Assembly (NCBI GenBank): GCA_022749755.1
Contig: CM040449.1
Location: 16,340,363 to 16,404,362, forward strand
Reading direction: 5' to 3'
DNA from: Azadirachta indica
Taxonomy: Eukaryota; Streptophyta; Magnoliopsida; Sapindales; Meliaceae
DNA length: 64,000 bases
Both the position numbers and the translations under genes were made by a program. Below the pieces are notes generated by a model that made no database searches, had not been told where the DNA came from, and was given only the letters and a program-made list of their open reading frames with translations. Shown here one piece after another: positions 1-11,565 of this stretch (position 1 is its first letter; the number at the start of each line of letters is the position of its first letter).

Positions 1-1435
1 CCTTCTGCGCTACACCTTTGATTGGTCTAGCGACCGAATTTACTGCCTTCATGGTGCCGCCTTTGTTGGTCACCTTGAGACCTAGTCGCTTGGCCTCGTC
101 AACCTGCACAAAATTATGTGAGGCACCCGTATCAACTAAGGCTTTTGTACGTACCTTATTGATTACCACATCAACATAGATAAGCCCCTTTGCTTGTGCC
201 TCCGGAACTGCTCGAATGGCATTGAGTAGTTGCAAGGAACCCATCGCCGCGTCACCCTCTCGTCTTGGTGGTTCCTCCGCACGAGCCACCATAGCGTTCA
301 ATGCCTTCCTCTTCGGACAATCCCGCATCCAATGAGGACCATCACAAAAGTAGCAATTTCGAGAAGGTTTGGAATCCCTCTCTTTGTCATTCCTCGGCTT
401 CTCTTTGCCGCTAGGTGGTTTGCGGAAACCGTCTCCTTGCGATTTGCTATGGTCTTCCCCACCTTTACCTTGGCCACCCTTCTTGTCCTTGGCCTTGGTA
501 TTTGATCGCTCACTTGAGTAATCAGTGAGAGTCTCTGCAACGGCTATGGCGGTTGCGAGATCTTGCACACTTCGTCTCCTAAGCTCCGTCTTCGCCCATC
601 CTTGGAGCCCATCCATGAAGAAAAAGAGCGAATCCTTGTCGCTCATATCCGGAATCTCCAACACCAAGCTAGTAAACTCCTTGATGTAGTCCCGCAAGCT
701 TCCGGATTGTTTAAGGCGTCGCAGCCGGCCTCGTGCTTCCTCTTCGGCATTTTCCGGATAGAATTGCCGCTTGAGTTCCCGCTTGAAGTCATCGAAGGTT
801 TCGATGGTGCATGTCCCTTTACCAATGTCACCGTACCTCCTTCTCCACCACAACATAGCCACATCGGTTAGATAATGGGTAGCGGTACGTACCTTGGTTT
901 GTTCATCGGTAATGCCCATCACCTCGACATATTGTTCGATCCCCCACAAGAAGTTGTCCACGTCCTTGGCACTCCTCGAGCCATTATAGGACTTGGGCTT
1001 GGGGACATCGACTCTTGGTGCTTCACGTGTGGTAGTCATCCCGCTTGCTGCCGCACGCTTGCACAAAGCCACATCCTCCTTAATTGTGGCGAGTTCCCTA
1101 TCAATGTAGGCTCGGATGTCCCTAAACATACGGTCGTGAACCGCTAGCAACTCTTGCTTGAAGGCATCCTCGAGCTTGGCGGTAGACACCTCCACTACCT
1201 CACGAAGAGCATTGTCCTCCGCTTCCAACCCGTCGAAGCGCTGCTCCATCTCGTCAAGGCGTGAGTCTACACTTGCCACAAAAGCTTCCACGCTAGCTAC
1301 TCGAGCGTCCAAGCCAGCCACCATGTCCTTGGACTGCGCCCTCTTGCTTCCACCCTTGGTAGGACGTTGCTCGTCACGTCCCCCCCGCACTTGGGCCTCC
1401 TCACCTGCAATGGTAACGTCGGAAACGTTGGCCAT
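1..1435 (-). CDS. Ty3/gypsy gag-protease polyprotein, partial (runs off window)
   Basis: An open frame reads from the ATG at 1435 to the window edge, 478 codons without a stop, so the element may be fairly young. In order it shows a charged N-terminus (MANVSDVTI start), a retrotransposon capsid region with a WWRRRYGD stretch, a basic linker rich in Lys and Gly, a zinc knuckle CX2CX3HX4C at residues 361-373, and the start of an aspartic protease with DTGA at 435-438 followed by SHNFV. Gag builds the virus-like particle and binds the element's RNA; the protease cleaves the polyprotein. A primer site and an LTR lie just upstream on the same strand, which fixes the orientation. Reverse transcriptase and integrase should lie beyond position 1. 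The domain order and DTGASHNF motif fit a chromovirus-type gypsy element; the exact clade is not determined. Confidence 0.9.
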   Translation of the reverse strand, partial: MANVSDVTIAGEEAQVRGGRDEQRPTKGGSKRAQSKDMVAGLDARVASVEAFVASVDSRLDEMEQRFDGLEAEDNALREVVEVSTAKLEDAFKQELLAVHDRMFRDIRAYIDRELATIKEDVALCKRAAASGMTTTREAPRVDVPKPKSYNGSRSAKDVDNFLWGIEQYVEVMGITDEQTKVRTATHYLTDVAMLWWRRRYGDIGKGTCTIETFDDFKRELKRQFYPENAEEEARGRLRRLKQSGSLRDYIKEFTSLVLEIPDMSDKDSLFFFMDGLQGWAKTELRRRSVQDLATAIAVAETLTDYSSERSNTKAKDKKGGQGKGGEDHSKSQGDGFRKPPSGKEKPRNDKERDSKPSRNCYFCDGPHWMRDCPKRKALNAMVARAEEPPRREGDAAMGSLQLLNAIRAVPEAQAKGLIYVDVVINKVRTKALVDTGASHNFVQVDEAKRLGLKVTNKGGTMKAVNSVARPIKGVAQK

Positions 1436-1525
1436 TCCTTTTGATAGAGTTTCCCTTCACGCAACTTTTGATTCGAAAGCTCCCTCTCAACAAGGTCTCC
1501 GCTCAACCTTGTGTTGCTCAACCTT

Positions 1526-1539
1526 GAGCTCTGATACCA
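1526..1539 (-). other. Primer-binding site of the minus-strand gypsy element
   Basis: On the minus strand this reads TGGTATCAGAGCTC. The first 12 bases match the initiator-Met tRNA type primer site common in plant LTR retrotransposons. It sits two bases inside the LTR end at 1542, the expected spacing. Confidence 0.85.
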
Positions 1540-1541
1540 AC

Positions 1542-2174
1542 TGTCACGGCCTCACTCTCTTCACTCGCTTCGACCGTGCGGCGCTTAGCAACTCCGCTCA
1601 CTAAGCAAGCCTTCAACACCCGCAATGCGCTAAATCGGAAGCTTATAAATAGAAGAGAGAAGAGAGAGCAATAAGAGTTTGAGTGAAGAGTGATTTACAC
1701 AACTCAAGTTTATTGCTTAATTGCTTAATCACTTGGTTGCTTGGTTTGGCCAAATGAGGCCTCACCTATTTATAGGAAAACTTACATAAAATGGACGGCA
1801 TAGATTGCACCTCACAATGCACTTTTGAGGGCTAGGATTGGCCTTCTAGAAATGTCCTAGAAAATATCTACACAATTGTCAAAATGGTAATGCTATCTAC
1901 ACAATTCTAGAACTTGGGCCAATTGGGCCATCATTCTAGAAGTTGGGCTAGTTGGGCTAACATTGGGCTACAAGTACAATAATGCCAATAAGGAAGAATA
2001 TATAGATCTTTGGCCCAAATGCCTCATTTCCCCACTTAACCCGTTCTATCGACGAGTCATATTACCAAAGCTCATGTGCCCGTTTGTCCCGGATTTTCCC
2101 TCGCGCGAATTCTATCCGCACAACGTCTTGGTCACGGTTACTGTTCATTGACACTATTCACGCGAGGCGTGACA
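1542..2174 (-). repeat. 5' LTR of the minus-strand gypsy element
   Basis: The 633-bp segment is bounded by TGTCACG and CGTGACA, a perfect 7-bp terminal inverted repeat with the usual TG...CA ends. The primer site follows directly on the minus strand. The partner LTR is outside the window, so target duplication and age cannot be read. The right flank (2175-2225) resembles the inside of a copia element, so this is a nested insertion. Confidence 0.85.
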
Positions 2175-2225
2175 TCTAGCTCTCTACTACTTAACTGTCC
2201 TCAACGATCTGGCTCTAATATTATT

Positions 2226-2695
2226 TGTTGGAACACGTGGAGGTCTTGATACCCAAATATAGAGAAAAATAAATTGGACGCTCTTTAATTAATAAATAAA
2301 TAGAACCACTTATACACTAAAATTGGTATAAATTTTATACACATAAAGAAGACAATTACTCACATAAAATAATAATACAAGTGTTTACACTCTAAGGAAT
2401 ACTTGCCCATTTTCTTAATACACATAAATACAAGCAAGCATCTCTCTTACTTCTTTAATCTCACGAAGCACTCTGCACTCTGCAGCACATTTCAACACAC
2501 TTTGAAACAAAACACAACCCTCTTTTTATGGTTTGTGAAGTTGGTGATTTTGCCGACTTCATCTTCTCTTGTTTCTTCAACATTTCAAAATTGTTGTCAT
2601 CTTCAATATTTAAAATTTGCTATCATCTTGAAATTTTTTTGAGGTTGGAGGAATAAACTATAAGTTTGAATTCAACATCTCTAAAGAATTCTACA
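2226..2695 (-). repeat. Copia-type LTR, minus orientation (left inverted arm)
   Basis: The segment runs from TGTTGGAACACGTGG to TTCTACA and is the reverse complement, with divergence, of 4143-4640. Left of it, the minus strand reads TATTAGAGCCAGATCG, a mutated Met-type primer site. It is therefore best read as the 5' LTR of a minus-strand copia element whose interior was cut by the gypsy insertion ending at 2174. Confidence 0.65.
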
Positions 2696-2749
2696 GGGCC
2701 AAGACTTGGGGGAGGTTATTGGCAACAGTGAGGCTACGCCACTGTAGGG

Positions 2750-3640
2750 GTGCTACCACCTTGAAGAAATGGAGAGTCAAAGCAGGAAAAGCAATGTTTG
2801 TAATAAAGACTATTGGGAAGAAGAAATGTTAGAGCGTATAAGAGATATCTATACGCTGAAGTAAGCATGGGACGCCTTTGCAGCACTTTTCTCGAAAAGA
2901 AATGATACAAGATTTAAATTTCTTGTAAATGAGCTCTTGTTCATCACTTGGGGAGAAGACAATAAATCAACATTTTAATAAGATGACATCTATTTGTCGA
3001 GAGATTTTAGAGCTAGAACCTTAAAGTAAAATTTCAGACTCTAGAATGAGAAGAATAATTATACACCAGTTAAAACCTGAGTATAGAAGCATTATTACTG
3101 TAATAGAAGGTTGGCCTGTTCAACCTTCTTTAGTTCTAGAAAATTTATTGGCCGATTAAGAAGCGTTGAGCAAGCAAATAGCAGAGCTTTGGTTGAAAAC
3201 TGAGGATTAGGTACTTTTTGTTGGTAAAAGAAAATGGCGAGCCCAAAAGCGAAATAACGTGATAAACTGAGAAAATAATACGACAGAGATTCTTAATTAG
3301 GGGGAGCATAACAAAATCGAAAAATAAAAGATCAAAAGAATAAAGTTCATTGTTTTGTTTGCAGTAAGTAAGGCCATTACGCGAGAGATTGCTGGTTCAA
3401 GAAACAACCCATAGAAAGGAACGTGATAACCTCTAACCATTTGAAGAAGAATGATAGTGAAAAAGAATGGGATCTCAAAGCATTGTGTGCACTGGTGGAA
3501 CAACAAAAGGAATTAGCATATGAAGTAATCATCTTTGGAGGAATTGATTACAAAAATGATTGGATGCTTAAATCATCTAACTGGCGAAAATGTGAAGTTG
3601 AAGAATACTATAGAGAATAAGGGAGGTAACATGGGGGTGC
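2750..3640 (+). pseudogene. Copia gag remnant (UBN2-type) with zinc knuckle
   Basis: Translated pieces in shifting frames match the copia gag pattern: a KKWRVKAGKAMFVIKT start near 2762, AWDAFAALFSKRNDTRFKFL near 2866, then RMRRIIIHQLKPEYRS and EGWPVQPSL between about 3040 and 3130, a LADxEALSKQ stretch, and a knuckle GHYARDCWFKK near 3372-3410 with a stop inside. The tail 3423-3620 stays open for 65 codons and resembles the linker before protease. Several frameshifts and stops make it non-functional. No reverse transcriptase or integrase is visible before the LTR at 4143, so this copy is gag-only. Confidence 0.7.
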
Positions 3641-4142
3641 CACCTATAATTGAAAAACAATTGAACTCGAGACATTTCAAGAAGATTTTCTAGCAAATTA
3701 TTGGAATTTCCCAGAAATAGAGGAAAAGGAAAGTTATAAGCAACAAATTATGACAAAATTTCAACTAATGCGGCAAGTTCCAGTGGCTAAGTCAAATCCA
3801 TCTCTAGTGTCTGAGTTGTCGATGAGAACACCTTCGCAAGTGAGAGTTACACTGCTGCTGTAACTACTGAAGCAGCTAAAACTGAAGAACAAAGATCCAA
3901 ATGAAAGAGAGGTGAGCATAGAAGGGAAGCAAGGATTGCAAAGTTTGTTCTAAGAAAAGATGCAGCAAGTAACTCATTTGTTGAAGGCGAAGAAAAAAGA
4001 AATTAGAGAGGAAAATGTAGACATCAGGGATGAGGCATCGATGAACAGTTTTTCTCGTGTGAAAACTAGAAAAAAAAAAAAATGTAGAACTTAATCAACG
4101 AGTTGGCGTTGAAGGGAGAATTGTAGAATGACTGCTAACAAC

Positions 4143-4640
4143 TTCAAGAATTTTCTAGAGATGTTGAATTCAAAATTTTAATTTATTCCTCTGACCTCAT
4201 GAAAATTGCAAGATGGCAACAAATTTTGAATATTGAAGATAACAATAATTTTCAAGGGTCGAAGAAGAAATGAGACAAGATGAAGTACGCACAATCACCG
4301 ACTTCATAAATTATAAAAGGAGGGTTGCGTTTTGTTTCAGGGTGTGCCGGGACGTGCTGCAAAAAGATACTGTCTATGCGTGAGATGTAGAGTACTATGT
4401 GAGATTAAAATAAAGAAGAAGCAGGAGAGATGCTTGTGTCAGTTTGTGTGTATTGAGAAAATGTGTGAGTGAGTATAAACACTTGTGTCATTATTTTGTG
4501 TAAGCGATTGTTTTCATTGTGTGTATAATACTTATGTTAATTGTTGTATATGAGTGGTTTTATTTTATTTATTAATTAAAGAGTGTCCAATTTATTTTTC
4601 TCTATAATTGGGTATCAGGATCTCCATGTGTCCTAACACA
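4143..4640 (+). repeat. Copia-type LTR, plus orientation (right inverted arm)
   Basis: This is the inverted partner of 2226-2695. It ends CCATGTGTCCTAACACA at 4640 and starts around 4143-4162 (TGTTGAATTC at 4162). No primer-site sequence follows 4640, so it behaves as the 3' LTR of the plus-strand gag fragment. Between the arms, 3640-4140 holds only gag-tail and untranslated debris. Confidence 0.6.
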
Positions 4641-5123
4641 ATTGAAAGACATAACTTTATGTTATCAAATTCATACCCACCTTTACCTATTATAAGATCA
4701 ACCCAATCTCAAAAAAATGCATAAGAAAAATGGAAATAGTCCGATGAAATGGCAAGCTGTTATTTGTTGGCCTGGCTAAGGTCTTGGTCAAGCTAACATA
4801 AAATTGTAGCCATTGCATCTGATACAATGTTTTTAGTTTATCATAGATGTTTGTTGGTAAAAACAGAATTCTGAGACAAGCTTGTATGCAGAGTATTATG
4901 ATTAAAATGATAGGTATACTCCAAGAAGTGCCAGATTTAGGGGGGCATTATTCTGGAGAAGCCCAGAAAAAAATAGTTCAAGAAACCCTAGCTCCTTTTC
5001 AATAATTCAAACCTAATTATTTAATGAATAAATTGGATTATTAATAATGGGCTCCAGTACATAGAAATAATTTTCTTAAGTCTACTATAACTATTCACCT
5101 TACTCACGGCCTATATCCTTCTT

Positions 5124-5640
5124 TTGTTCCTAGTCCTAAAAGATAAGGTGGTGAAAAGATTAATCCCAAGGAACATCAAACTCAGGAGTTGTGCAGGTTC
5201 AAAGGAAAAAGGACAATCCTCAAGGAAAGTAGAAAAGTGTTTCCATTGTGACGTTAAGGGATATTGGAAGAGAAATTGTTCAGTATACTTAGCTAAAGCA
5301 TCTGCAGCTAAGAGTGTACTTTGAGCTTCAGGTAAATCTATTTTTTATTGAGACTTGTATAGTGGTTGATGCTACAGATTCCCTCTGGAGCCAATAATCA
5401 TATCTGCATTTCTTTGTAGGGCTTCGAGGAAACCAGGTCACTCAATGATGGAGAGATCAGCCTAAGGTTAGGGAATGACACAACTGTTACAGCTAGTGCA
5501 GTGGGAGTTATTCATCTTCATTTTGATGCTTTTAGGATTTTGGTAAGAAGATTGTTTATTTGTACCTAAACTTAATCGTGTTTAGAGGAAAATGTAACTT
5601 CAACGGCTATCTCACAAAATTTCTGTTTCTACTCTGGTTT
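5124..5640 (+). pseudogene. Second copia remnant: gag zinc knuckle and protease/pre-integrase piece
   Basis: A knuckle KCFHCDVKGYWKRNC lies near 5236-5280; the expected His is Tyr, so metal binding would be lost. After a short gap, about 5419-5600 translates to a GFEETRSLNDGEISLRLGND pattern followed by AVGVIHLHF, which matches the region after the protease of Tnt1/SIRE-like copia elements. Stops interrupt the reading. It belongs to a different copia family from the gag at 2750. The stretch 4641-5123 shows no coding signal I recognise. Confidence 0.55.
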
Positions 5641-5649
5641 CGAGCTCCA

Positions 5650-6730
5650 GTAGTGATCACAACTTTCATCAAAGACGTGGTGAATGAAAAGTTAATTGAT
5701 TACATGGATGAAGTTACATCTGAGTATCTGTCACAATAATCCGAAATCTTGCTTCAAGAAACTTGAGACCATGCTTACCAAAGGTCTAAAGTCTGAGCTG
5801 TAAGGAAAATTACAGCTAACTTTCAGGTTGTATCCCGTGCAAAATCTTATTCTGAGTGCATGTACGAAACCGGCGTCTGCATATAAAATCCCTTAGCTCT
5901 CTATTCCAACGTCGGCGGACATCATTCACAAGTTTTAACATGAACAGAGACAAATGCTGCATACCGATGGTTGCTTGCAGGTGCAACTGACCATGAATCT
6001 TCTATGATTGCATCTGCTGCTAAATTCTGGGCAAGTGAATTCAAGTGAATTCATTTCTTAGTCTATCTCGAAATGCAGATTTTCAGAACATATCTACTGA
6101 GCTGCTTGATTGCATAAAAAATCTTGCAAAATAGTTTGTAGTTTACTAATACACGGATGCCAGTACTTGCAAATATTCAAAGATCCCATTGTTTTCAGCT
6201 GGCTTGGCAAGTCTTCCAATGCACGGATTGCATTGCAGAAGTGTTGTGCAACTGTATAACAATGAAGTATGAATATCTTCATTCTTTATTATATACTATG
6301 GTCAGAATTCCCATTTAACTAGTCATATTAAAACTGGTATACACAACGAAAAGAAATCTGTTCAATAAACTGGATATTTTGGGGTTCCATTGACAAGAGA
6401 TGAAGACAATTAGGGTTTCATTTCTGGACAAATTTGGCCCAGAGAATGAAAAGCAGCAGATTTTAGTGAAAGAAGTGATGGTTTCAACACCAAATGGTGA
6501 TGTAAATGTTGTTACAATAAAGCTCCTGGGACGAAACGACATCTACACGTCTCCTCAAGGCCCGTTGGATTGGCACTGAAATATGTCATCAATATTTCAA
6601 TGATTTAGCACTTGGCAGCACAGCAATTCAGGGGGCTCCCTCGTTACTGACAGAATTACTTCTGCAGGACCCCCCATCTATGCGTGTTTGGAAGAGTGCT
6701 GATGATGGACACGTGTCGTAAGGATATCCA
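5650..6730 (+). other. Unresolved region; possible fragments of a host gene
   Basis: GC content rises a little and short open stretches appear. The longest tidy one starts with ATG at 6400 and ends with TGA at 6579, 59 codons, beginning MKTIRVSFLDKFGPENEK. A later piece (about 6590-6715) reads FNDLALGSTAIQGAPSLLTELL in one frame. I do not recognise a family and see no complete splice-consistent gene. It could be captured gene pieces or transposon filler. Confidence 0.2.
6708..6717. promoter_or_regulatory. G-box/ABRE palindrome GACACGTGTC
   Basis: This perfect 10-bp palindrome contains the CACGTG G-box core bound by bZIP and bHLH factors. The same palindrome recurs at 7412. No convincing gene lies next to either, so function is only a possibility. 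Confidence 0.35.
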
Positions 6731-7598
6731 TCGACAAAATTTAACTAATTTCAATTATGCATTCCATTTCAACTTTATTAAATTCATTTCTATTTAGATT
6801 TTGTTTGATATTAATCCTTTTCACTACATAAGAGACATGTTAAACTTGATTTAGATCATAATCTTCAATCCTTTTCAATCAATTTTAGACAAAAATTATC
6901 AATATAAATGCAAATTTTCTAGTTGCGCTAAGTGTTAATAGAGGTAGCAATGTGTTATGTATTAATTAGAGACAATAAACAGGTCAGGTCAGTGTAACAT
7001 GATTAGACATAAAAATATTAGACATGATATGATACGAGTTTAGAATAAAATAGTAAACCGACATAACACGTGTGAGTTAGGTTTACATTTTAATATTTGA
7101 ATATTAAATTTTAATAGTACAATGCTATGTTAAATATTTTCTTAAAAACAAAAAAAAAAGAAATGAAAAATGAAAACAATGACATAGGCAATCAAGCAAA
7201 AATCAAATATTTGAATAGCTGGGGTACGCAATGGTTACATCAGAAGCAAATCAACCACAAAACACAAACAGGTCTTTCAATGAGATCGTTGTCCTAGACA
7301 CCAACGTGGCCACATGATCTTGATTTTCAATGGGACCCATTATTAAAACCTAATCCAAACTTCGGATTCTTTAATTGCTTCACCCACCTGTCACCTGTAC
7401 ACACGTATATGGACACGTGTCAGATTGGCAAGGCCTTTAGCCTTTATGTGAATCCATCATTCGTCAAAGACAAATATCTGTAAGCTCCCAACTTTTTGGG
7501 TTTCCTCGTGACTTATTTGGATGGTTCCATCACTCAGCTATTGGTAGGAATGAAGAAAAAAAATTAAAACTTAATAAATAAATTTTGTTTATTTATAT
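6731..7598. other. Intergenic stretch, partly promoter-like
   Basis: No coding signal is seen. The part 7240-7490 is less AT-rich than its surroundings and contains the second GACACGTGTC palindrome, so it may once have been a promoter. Confidence 0.4.
7412..7421. promoter_or_regulatory. Second G-box/ABRE palindrome GACACGTGTC
   Basis: The palindrome and the preceding G are identical to those at 6708. The surrounding 250 bp is less AT-rich than its flanks, as in an upstream regulatory region, but no downstream gene is recognisable before the foldback element at 7608. Confidence 0.35.
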
Positions 7599-7607
7599 TA
7601 AATAAAC

Positions 7608-8283
7608 GGAAAAATACCAATTTCCCTCCTATTTACAACTTTTTATCAATTATATCTCTGTTATTTTGAAATTACCATTTACTTATTTACTCTTTGACAT
7701 TTATATTTTTTTCAGTTTTAAATAAAAATTTAAAGTATGAATTGAACTGAACCAGTGTTTAAACAAGAACTATTTTTTTAAAATTGTAAAAATATAAGTG
7801 TTTAGTGAGAATAATAATAAAATTATTTATAATTACTAAAATATTTATTATTTTATTTTTATTTGATTTTTAAATTATTACATCTTTTATATTAATTAAA
7901 AATTTTCTTACATTTTAAAAAAAATATTATTTAAAAATATTTTTATTCTTAATTATTATTATATATATGTTTGAAAATGTTCATATAGTAACGATTATAT
8001 AAATTACTAATAAAATTGAAGCAATGTAATGGTTAAGCATAGGTAATTTTTACATAATTCTTAGATTTGATTCTCACTAAAAACTTATATTTTTATAATT
8101 TTTAAAAAAAATCAGTTCATGTTTAAATTATTGGTTCAATTCGGTTCATACTTAAATTTTTTATTTAAATTAAAGGACAAAACCAAAAAAATATAAATGT
8201 TAGGGGAACAAATGATACTTTTGAAATAATAGAGACATAACTGATAAAAACCTAATAGATCAAGAAGAACTTGGTATTTTTCC
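7608..8283. mobile_element. Mutator-type foldback MITE with 9-bp target duplication
   Basis: The 676-bp element begins GGAAAAATACCAA and ends with its exact reverse complement. The terminal inverted repeats extend roughly 200-230 bp into each side, with scattered mismatches. It is flanked by a perfect direct repeat TAAATAAAC at 7599-7607 and 8284-8292. A 9-bp target duplication with long inverted termini is the signature of Mutator-like elements. There is no coding capacity, so it is non-autonomous. Confidence 0.85.
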
Positions 8284-8292
8284 TAAATAAAC

Positions 8293-10814
8293 TAAATAAT
8301 TAAGATGGAAAATGGGATTGATAGCCTACCATTCCTCGACACCCACGTGTTTTCATAATGTAACTACCACAAAAGTTGAAAATATCACAAGATCGAATAT
8401 GCAATGACATGGGCTAACACTAAAATGAGCTATACTACTAGATTCATGATGAATCGTTTGATTCTTTCCTCATTTTAATTTAATTTAAATTGAGAAAAAC
8501 TTGAAAAAATGGAGAATAATATTTTTTAATTAAAAAGTATAAAATAAATAATAACGAAAAATTTCAACTACTAAACATCAAATTAAACTTTAAATAATTT
8601 AATAGTATTAAGTATATTTTAAACCGAATTATATTTACGGGACATAAAATTTAAATTAAGTCAACGTTGAGTTAAGTTGATATTTATATTATTAATTTTT
8701 TTTATATAGATGTAAATATTTTTTAACATATAACTAAACTACAAAATAGTATTCTATGCTTTTACGCATGTTATAATAGAAGATGATCGTAAAAGTAATA
8801 ATATAATGATATCAATAACGATAATATTGTATAACTTTTTAAATGTTCTTGTGCATGGATTATTACCAATTACTTCTGGCATAAGAAATAAATTATCATA
8901 TACACTTGTATTTAATAAATCTCCTACATTTTAGTACCTTTTTCTTAGTTCCTTTCAAGAAAATTTGTTAAAATTTCTAACTCCATTTGTGAAGCACTCA
9001 ACTGTGCTATTTTAATTAGTTTCACTCTTAATATTACATAATTTGATAAACACCCGTAAAATAAATACACAAATATATGTATAAATATTTTTTAAACTTG
9101 TGCAAATATTAATATTAGTAAACCAATTCTTAGTATTATTAAAGAATGAAGTAAAAAAATCAATAAAAATTGTATTTTTTTAATATTACATAATTACATG
9201 TATAATCTATTGATGCTTAGATCAAAATTCTGTTGGCAGTCGAGATTACTACATGTTTAACACAAATCACAAAAATTTATACCTAATTTGAGTAAAATCT
9301 GTTCTTAATTCAAAAAAAAATATTTTTCTTCGTGAGGAAAAAAAAAAAAAAAGAAGCACTTTCTCACTAGACTACTAATAGGTGGCTTAAAAATACTTAA
9401 TTCTCATAAAAGTTTGGGTAATATGTGCTAAAATTAAAACTTGGTAGTTAAGTTGTTATTTTGTCAAGGTTTAGAGATAAAATGGTTATTATCTGAATTA
9501 CCTTTTGGTAATATGTGATAAATATCTGGGGTTGAAAGTAATGTTGAGTCTTGCCGACAGACGCCTAAAGTCTAACTGCCATTCGCTTGGGACCCAATTA
9601 ACTTGGGACCCAATTAACTACCGACCACAAACTCAACAATTAAATGGACAAAATATCAGCCTTAACTTTATCAACCTCCTTTTTTTTTTTTTGTTTTTTC
9701 TTTGGAAAAAAAAAAAGGAAAATTGATTTGAAAGGTTATCATGTTAACTTGTGACTTACAATAAATAATTGGAAGAAAAAGTCACAAACCAAATAAATGT
9801 TTACACGTCTAACATTTATAATACTAGGGTCCATTATCCTTACAAAAACTGTTTTAAGATAAGGGTGTATTTAATTTTTATAAAAAAAAAAAGTAGTGAT
9901 ATAACATATTAAGAGATAAAATATATATTAAAAATAAATATAATATATAAAAAAAAATCTTTAAAATTACAATAGGGTGAATTTATTTAGATTTCAAATT
10001 TGAGCATTAAAATCAAAATTTTTAACTACATAATTATCAAATTTTCAATATTAAATTCTGAAACTTAATTATATTCAAATTTCATATGTGAAACAAAACC
10101 ATGGGGTTGAATGGTATAAATATAATTTTATCAATTTTAAATTAGGTCTAATTGATTAATAGTAAAGATTATTATATACATACTACGTAATTATTAAAAA
10201 AAAATTATTTATAGAGTGATATAGTATTTGCCAAATTAGAGAACATGAAAGTATAAATTATTTTAAAGTTTATAACATTTTATCATTAAATTATAAAATT
10301 TGTAAAATAATTTTTACCTCCATTTAATATATTATTTTTATGTGGGTATCCTCTTTATATTTCTAACTCCTCATTAAAATGTTGAAAATTTTTAGAATAA
10401 TATAATTTGACAATAAATAGTAAACACTCTATTTTTTTCATTTTTTTTCTCTAATTTGCGATGACTTACTAATGTAATTTTTAAGAGAGATTAGTTGTTC
10501 TGAGATATAAATTATAAAATAAAAAATGATACAGTTCACATGATTTATTCTTATTAATACAACAATTTTATATTTTCATTGATTAATATTATTATATCAC
10601 ATTAATTCCGATGACCAATTTGTATTCCTAATATTTTTCATTCGGAGACAAATAACAAATTAAATATGTAATTAAAACTGATTTAATCAACAATTAATGT
10701 ATCAAGTAATGATCAACTTTAAAACACCAATCACATTATTATTAGTACTATTATTAATTGATGACATATATAGGTTTATTGTTCTATTTTCCTGTCAATT
10801 AAGCTTTTGCTTGT
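8293..10814. other. AT-rich intergenic DNA
   Basis: No gene is seen. There are poly-A and poly-T runs (about 9340 and 9680) and a 16-bp tandem duplication of CTTGGGACCCAATTAA near 9589-9620. The short frame at 9505-9726 ends in a homopolymer run and lacks family features. Confidence 0.5.
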
Positions 10815-11565
10815 GATAACCCCTATTAGGAAACTAATAACCCCTGTTGTTTGCTTTAATATCGTAATATCCCATTATTGTTTATCAAATAGCTCAATGT
10901 TCGTAACATTAATTTTTTTACTAAAAGTTATTATTTTTTAGTATAATTATCAATTTGCCCTCCTACTTATATTAAAAATCTATACACATGTTATCTTTTT
11001 ATTGAATAATTTACAGTTGAGTTAATTGTTACCGTTGACCATCACCAATTACTGTTAATTGCCATCAAACGTTCTTTTCTTAAGTTATCATAAATATTAT
11101 TAAAATTTTTATTAAACGCTTTACGCAATAATACCGTCATTATTATTATTTAAAAAATTATTTTTTTGAATGTTGAATTTTTGGGTGTCAAAATTTTAAT
11201 TTCATATTTACGGCGAACATTGTTCATACGATGGTGATGATAACATTATTGTATAGAGCATTCAATAAGAATTCTAATGATATTTACGATAATTTAAATG
11301 AATTATATTCGACGGCAGTCAATGGCTATTGGTTGTAGTTGGTTGTGGTCAATGCAACTTTAAGTTGCCCAATAGAAAGATGACATTTGTCCTTTTCTCG
11401 TAACTGTTAACTATGATTGGGAGGCAAATTAGTAATTAGCCTATAAAAGTAATGGTTTTTATTAACAAAACTAATGTCAATGAATTATTGGGATATTAGC
11501 CAAGCAATAGGTGGTAACGGGGTATTAGGCCAAATAATAAAAAGGTATTGGATATTCTTCTTGTC
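10815..11565. mobile_element. Fold-back repeat, probable MITE
   Basis: The left end (TAATAACCCC, then TAATATCCCATTATT) is a diverged inverted match of the right end (TAATACCCC and TAATATCCCAATAATTC on the minus strand). The pairing continues inward for roughly 250 bp, through TTTGCC(T)CC and AAATATTATTAAAAT-type blocks. The exact ends and a target duplication are not clear. A related AATATCCC / TTTGCCTTAAT phrase occurs near 34180 and 54240. Confidence 0.5.

Noticed and set aside
230..1604. Plus-strand and other minus-strand frames across 230-1604
   Set aside because: They are shadows of the minus-strand gag-protease, which has capsid, zinc knuckle and DTGA motifs.
6315..6542. 75-codon minus-strand frame
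   Set aside because: The plus strand over the same bases has an ATG-started frame (6400-6579) with more coding-like content; neither is assignable.
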